DNA of 64,000 nucleotides, taken from the NCBI GenBank assembly GCA_007922305.1, contig ML677334.1, forward strand, positions 18,522,291 through 18,586,290. The letters run 5' to 3'. Of the stretch, positions 60,476 through 64,000 are shown one piece after another. Position numbers and translations under genes: made by a program. Within the stretch, counting starts at the first letter, position 1. Every line of letters starts with the position of its first letter. This DNA is from Dermatemys mawii (lineage: Eukaryota; Chordata; Testudines; Dermatemydidae). The notes beneath the pieces were generated by a model, which saw only the letters and a program-made list of their open reading frames with translations, had not been told where the DNA came from and did not search any database.

Positions 60476-61354
60476 ATACAGCAGGTTGGTTGGTTGGTTC
60501 AAGGTGCTTTAATTCACATAGTCAAAAATGAATGTTTTATTCAGCTACTAAAAATTACCTGATGTACATTAATTTAAGAAGCTGCCAATAATGTTAGTGT
60601 TGTGTGAAATCTCAACTCTCAATGTGTATTAATGCCCATATCCAAAAACATCTTACATTCATCTATTTTTACAATATAGACTACAAACTCCAGACTTTAC
60701 ATACCATTCTACAAAAACATCTGTTGCTATCATTGTTGTACATGAAATTGAATAACAAAACATAAGGTTTTTTTAATGGAACTTTCAACTAATCCTTGCT
60801 GTGAATTGGTCATTAAAATTAATCAATTAATTATAGCAAATACTCACCTATTCCTCTTCAGACAATGTTTTTTCAGGACCTAAAATGTCCGTTTCAGCAC
60901 CTTAATGTGGTCTGAAATAATTCTAGCTAGCATATTTAGTAAGCAGGGCTTAGCCTAGATTCTGAAATATTTAATCAGGATTGATTAATGACAGTACTAT
61001 AACTAAGATTCTTTAGTTAAATAGAACTTCTTGAAAATCCTGGCACTCTGAGAGGTGCTATGATTAACTGGCTTAAGGAACCACTTTCAGAAAATTCCTG
61101 TAAGTCAATTTGTAAACAAATAAATGAATGGTTTCTATTTACAGATTATTTTGCTTAACACCTTGGGATAAAACACAACACTGTTTTTGTGGCTATACTT
61201 CAGTGACTTATAAGAAAGCAAGATACTGGTGCTTAATTGTCTTGAATCTAAGGGAGCTTTTGTTTTGAGAGAGTAAAAAATAAACAGCCCAGTTATGACT
61301 TTTCTGCCCATACAGTTGATGTATACTGCCAGACATGCCTAGTTAGGTACTTGT

Positions 61355-61425
61355 ATGCCCTGGTCTACACTGGTGGGTGGTGGTGGTGTTGACCTAAGGT
61401 ATGCAACTTAAGCTACACAAATAGT
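61355..61425. repeat. Harbinger-like MITE fragment
   Basis: ATGCCCTGGTCTACACTGG and GGTATGCAACTTAAGCTACA match the terminal type seen at 63337-63488. Confidence 0.5.
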
Positions 61426-62102
61426 ATTAAAAATAAAAACAATGCAAGTTAATTCTTCAAATAGCTGTACTTTAAGAGGAAGAGAGCAAACTGTCAGATT
61501 TAAGTCTTAAGTATGCCTCAGGATAGAGTATATTAAGGGAATATGTTGTAGTATATTTTGTCACATATTTTAATATGTGAATATTTCGGGTCTGACGTAA
61601 GCAGAAAGAGAGCCAGTTCCTGCTCTCTGTGGGTTTTTAAAATCAGTTTTAGACAATGCTATTAAATGCAGAAGGTCCAGCTTTCTAAACTGAAAGGTGA
61701 TATAGCTTTTTTCACTAAAGGTCATGGTTTTAAAGGAACGAGAGACTATTTCATTATAGGAAACAACAAATTAGACTGCTCTTCCAAAATGTTGATATAG
61801 AGTCAGTCTGCTGCATGCAGTAGAGCTAACTTTTGTATTTACTTTTTGTATCTGGCAAGGCTTTTGGCTATAGCTTTAAAAGGGCCTAGTTAGTAATTTT
61901 CTGGCAGCTGCATTGATATTTTGCAAGTTTAGTGCAGGTCTTTGATTGGATGATGGCAAGAAAGCACTTTCACTTCTGCCAAAACGCATGCTAAAAATTG
62001 TCAGTTCCAATAGCTTGCTCAACTGCGTCCATAGTTCTGGCCTTATTGGAGTGACTAGACAGCAAATGTGAAAAATGGGGTATGAGAGGGAGTAATAGGC
62101 TC

Positions 62103-62168
62103 CTATAATAAAGAAAAAGACCCAAAAATCAGGACTGTTCCTACAAAATTAGGACATGTAGTCACCCT
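62103..62168 (-). repeat. GGTGACCA-type repeat copy
   Basis: Complement of CTAGGGTGACTACATGTCCT...; shares AGGACATGTAGTCACCCTA with the copy at 5097-5165. Abuts the next element. Confidence 0.65.
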
Positions 62169-62722
62169 AGGCCTTATCGGTTTCACAGAGGAGAAGACCC
62201 AGTGACTGTGAAATAAGCTCTTTCCCATGAAATCTGATCTCCCCCTTGTTGCTGGGAGCGCCCCAGTGTGGGGGTTCCTAGCTTCAAGTCCGGGCTGGAC
62301 TGGGGAGGGAAAGGACTTGTCCTTCCCCTGCACAGCTTTTCGTGCTCTGTGGGAAATCAGACCCACCTCAGAGTGCCTGCCTGCCTCCTCCCTGCTGCAG
62401 GAAGCTCCAGCCCTAAAGGTTTCTGCAGCTGGAGGAGACTTATGAAAATGGGTTGGATATACCCCCTGCTTTTGGGAGTGCCCCAGCCAGGGAGCTCTTA
62501 GCTGTGAGTCCCTGCTGAAATAGGGAGGGACGGGATATTGCAGCTGGGGGGATGAGAGAGGAGGAGATCAGACCGACTTCCAGGTATCTTTTGGGTTGGG
62601 ACCCCTATCGTTACAACACTGAAATTTCAGATGTAAACAGCTGAAAATGTGGAATCGACTAATTTTAAAACCCTTTAGCTGTGAAATTCATCAGAATGGA
62701 CTGTGAATTTGGTAAGGCCCTA
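62169..62722. mobile_element. TIR element with AGGCCTTA ends
   Basis: 554 bp; AGGCCTTATCGGTTTCACAG at the left and its imperfect complement CTGTGAATTTGGTAAGGCCC at the right. GC-rich interior holds two diverged copies of a CTCCCCCT...GCCCCAG unit. Confidence 0.65.
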
Positions 62723-63336
62723 TCCATAGTATAATTTGTGGGCTTCTGCAAAGTGAAAAAAGCTTGATAGATTAGTATCTGGAGGTTAACAGTTCTCTGA
62801 TCTGATAGAATAGAGTGAGGTCAGGAATTCAGATTCTAGCACATTGCCTTTTTCTGCGTTTAGTTGAAATAGCTTGACCTCCATCAAAAGTTAAATCTGT
62901 TGTTATGTATGGCTGTCCATCGTATCCAGTGATGTCATGGCATATTTGACAAGCCACCTCCTTTTTACTGGAGTAGGTAAGAGGTCTGTCTCAAAATGCC
63001 TCTGTCTCTCCAAAGTATTTTTATTTCTAATTGAAGTAAATCTGCAAATAGTAAAGATGTTAAAATGCCAATTAGTTCAAATACTCATATTGTGATCAGA
63101 ATTTATCATAAACTTCAGGAGGCTGAAATGATGGGTGTTTATCAGAGGAAAGGGCTAAGGATTGCATCTGTGCAAAGCGTGTTAATGTTCAGAAGACACA
63201 ATTTTTCCTATTAATAGGGAAGTCGTAAGCTTGAAAACAGATGTTCCTCAAAGCCTAATGAAGTTCACCCAAAACAGTCCAAATGCAACAATGGTACATT
63301 GGTTTAAATAAACACTTTGCGTTTCTATGCCTCTTA

Positions 63337-63488
63337 AGCCTGGTATACACTGGGGTGGTGGGGATCGATCCAAGTTACGCAAATTCAACTACGTGAATAA
63401 CATAGCACGTCTAGACCAGACGTGATAAATCGACCCCCCGCTGGATCAATTGCTGCCCGCCAATCTGGTGGGTAGTATAGATATACCC
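63337..63488. mobile_element. Harbinger-like MITE
   Basis: 152 bp, ends AGCCTGGTATACACT and AGTATAGATATACCC (inverted), flanked on both sides by TTA (63334-63336, 63489-63491), the PIF/Harbinger target. Interior has GGGGATCGATCC and an inverted ACGTGATAAATCGACCCC piece. Confidence 0.85.
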
Positions 63489-64000
63489 TTAGATTCTGTG
63501 CAAGAGAGGAGGAGGGATGCCTATGATGACTTTAAGCCACCTTTGTCCTGTTCTGATTTTGGTTTGCTTAGCAGCCCTTGATGTTACTGACAGCTGCGGG
63601 GTCACAGCAACTTGTCCCTGATTGCTTGTGGGCTGTGGCATGCTGTGGAACCTTGCTTTTACCCTACCCTTGACATGCTTCCTGTTTCAATGTGTGTGAA
63701 TGAGTCCTTACAAGACTGCTTTGATTTGGGCAAATCCTCTTCCAGGTGAAACTGGTATAAAGGAGCATTAAAAATGCTACTCTGGTCCTTTCTGCCTGCA
63801 TAAAGAGGCCATGCCAGGGGTAAGCATCTTTGTATACATAATACACATAAAACTTTGACATTTGTAGTGGAAGATTTCATTGTCTGCCTCTGACCAAAGG
63901 TGAAAGCTGAAGGAAGCATTTCATATGATTCTACACACCTATTTTCCCATCTCCATATTTGAACTTGACTCTTTGCTCTCTGCTTATCTGAAGTGGTGGT
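63489..64000 (+). other. ZCCHC2 intron 1, window end
   Basis: No exon or repeat recognised. The short - strand frames at 63659-63919 have no support. Confidence 0.45.

Larger units (their letters stand above)
58021..63336 (+). other. ZCCHC2 intron 1, remainder
   Basis: No ZCCHC2 exon 2 recognised. Repeats found: CR1-like fragment at 58410-58475, MIR-type SINEs at 58810-59030 (-) and 60310-60475 (+), a GGTGACCA-type copy and TIR element at 62103-62722, and a MITE at 63337. The rest is unassigned. Confidence 0.6.

Noticed and set aside
63205..63312. Possible ZCCHC2 exon 2 with TTAATAG acceptor and two overlapping open frames
   Set aside because: Neither frame resembles what I recall of ZCCHC2 after exon 1, and no good donor follows.

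Overview
The window looks like turtle (Testudines) nuclear DNA. Two vertebrate genes lie head to tail on the + strand: the last two coding exons of TNFRSF11A (RANK, the receptor activator of NF-kB) at 2465-11544, and coding exon 1 of ZCCHC2 at 52547-53359. These are neighbours in the same order in human and other amniotes. The turtle call rests on the repeats: Penelope-like elements whose terminal repeat is, from memory, typical of turtle genomes; CR1 and RTE LINEs; MIR/CORE-type SINEs; and many hAT, Tigger-like and Harbinger-like non-autonomous DNA transposons. No bacterial or plasmid feature, CRISPR array, tRNA or rRNA gene was found. The species cannot be named from the sequence.

Layout. 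1-2464 is a RANK intron holding a broken Penelope-like retroelement on the - strand. 2465-3308 is the large RANK cytoplasmic exon and 11141-11544 the terminal exon; the 7.8 kb intron between them is largely filled by two Tigger-like and two hAT elements plus small foldbacks. 11545 to about 13 kb is RANK 3'UTR and flank. About 13-52 kb is intergenic and contains no recognisable host gene. Its notable parts are a solo LTR (14781-15421), an RTE LINE invaded by a hAT and a Penelope copy (19110-22430), a perfect 40-bp Penelope hairpin (29581-29674), a broken copy of an uncharacterised multicopy animal protein family itself split by a solo LTR (38052-41591), and a CR1 LINE invaded by a hAT (45210-46420). 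From 52 kb there is the ZCCHC2 CpG island, two upstream ORFs and exon 1, then intron 1 to the window end. A second CpG island inside that intron (56840-57850) carries a compact set of core-promoter motifs.

Functionally the two host genes are not a pathway unit. RANK is a TNF-receptor-family membrane protein that signals through TRAF adaptors in osteoclast and immune biology; ZCCHC2 is a poorly characterised zinc-knuckle and PX-domain protein. The window contains only the RANK intracellular tail (one TRAF6-type motif, the IVVY motif and three VQEE motifs) and the ZCCHC2 N-terminus. Everything else recognised is mobile-element history, much of it datable in relative order from nesting and target-site duplications. 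The most review-worthy items are the intragenic CpG-island promoter, the multicopy-family relic, the nested insertions, the extra VQEE motif in RANK, and the tandem uORFs upstream of ZCCHC2.
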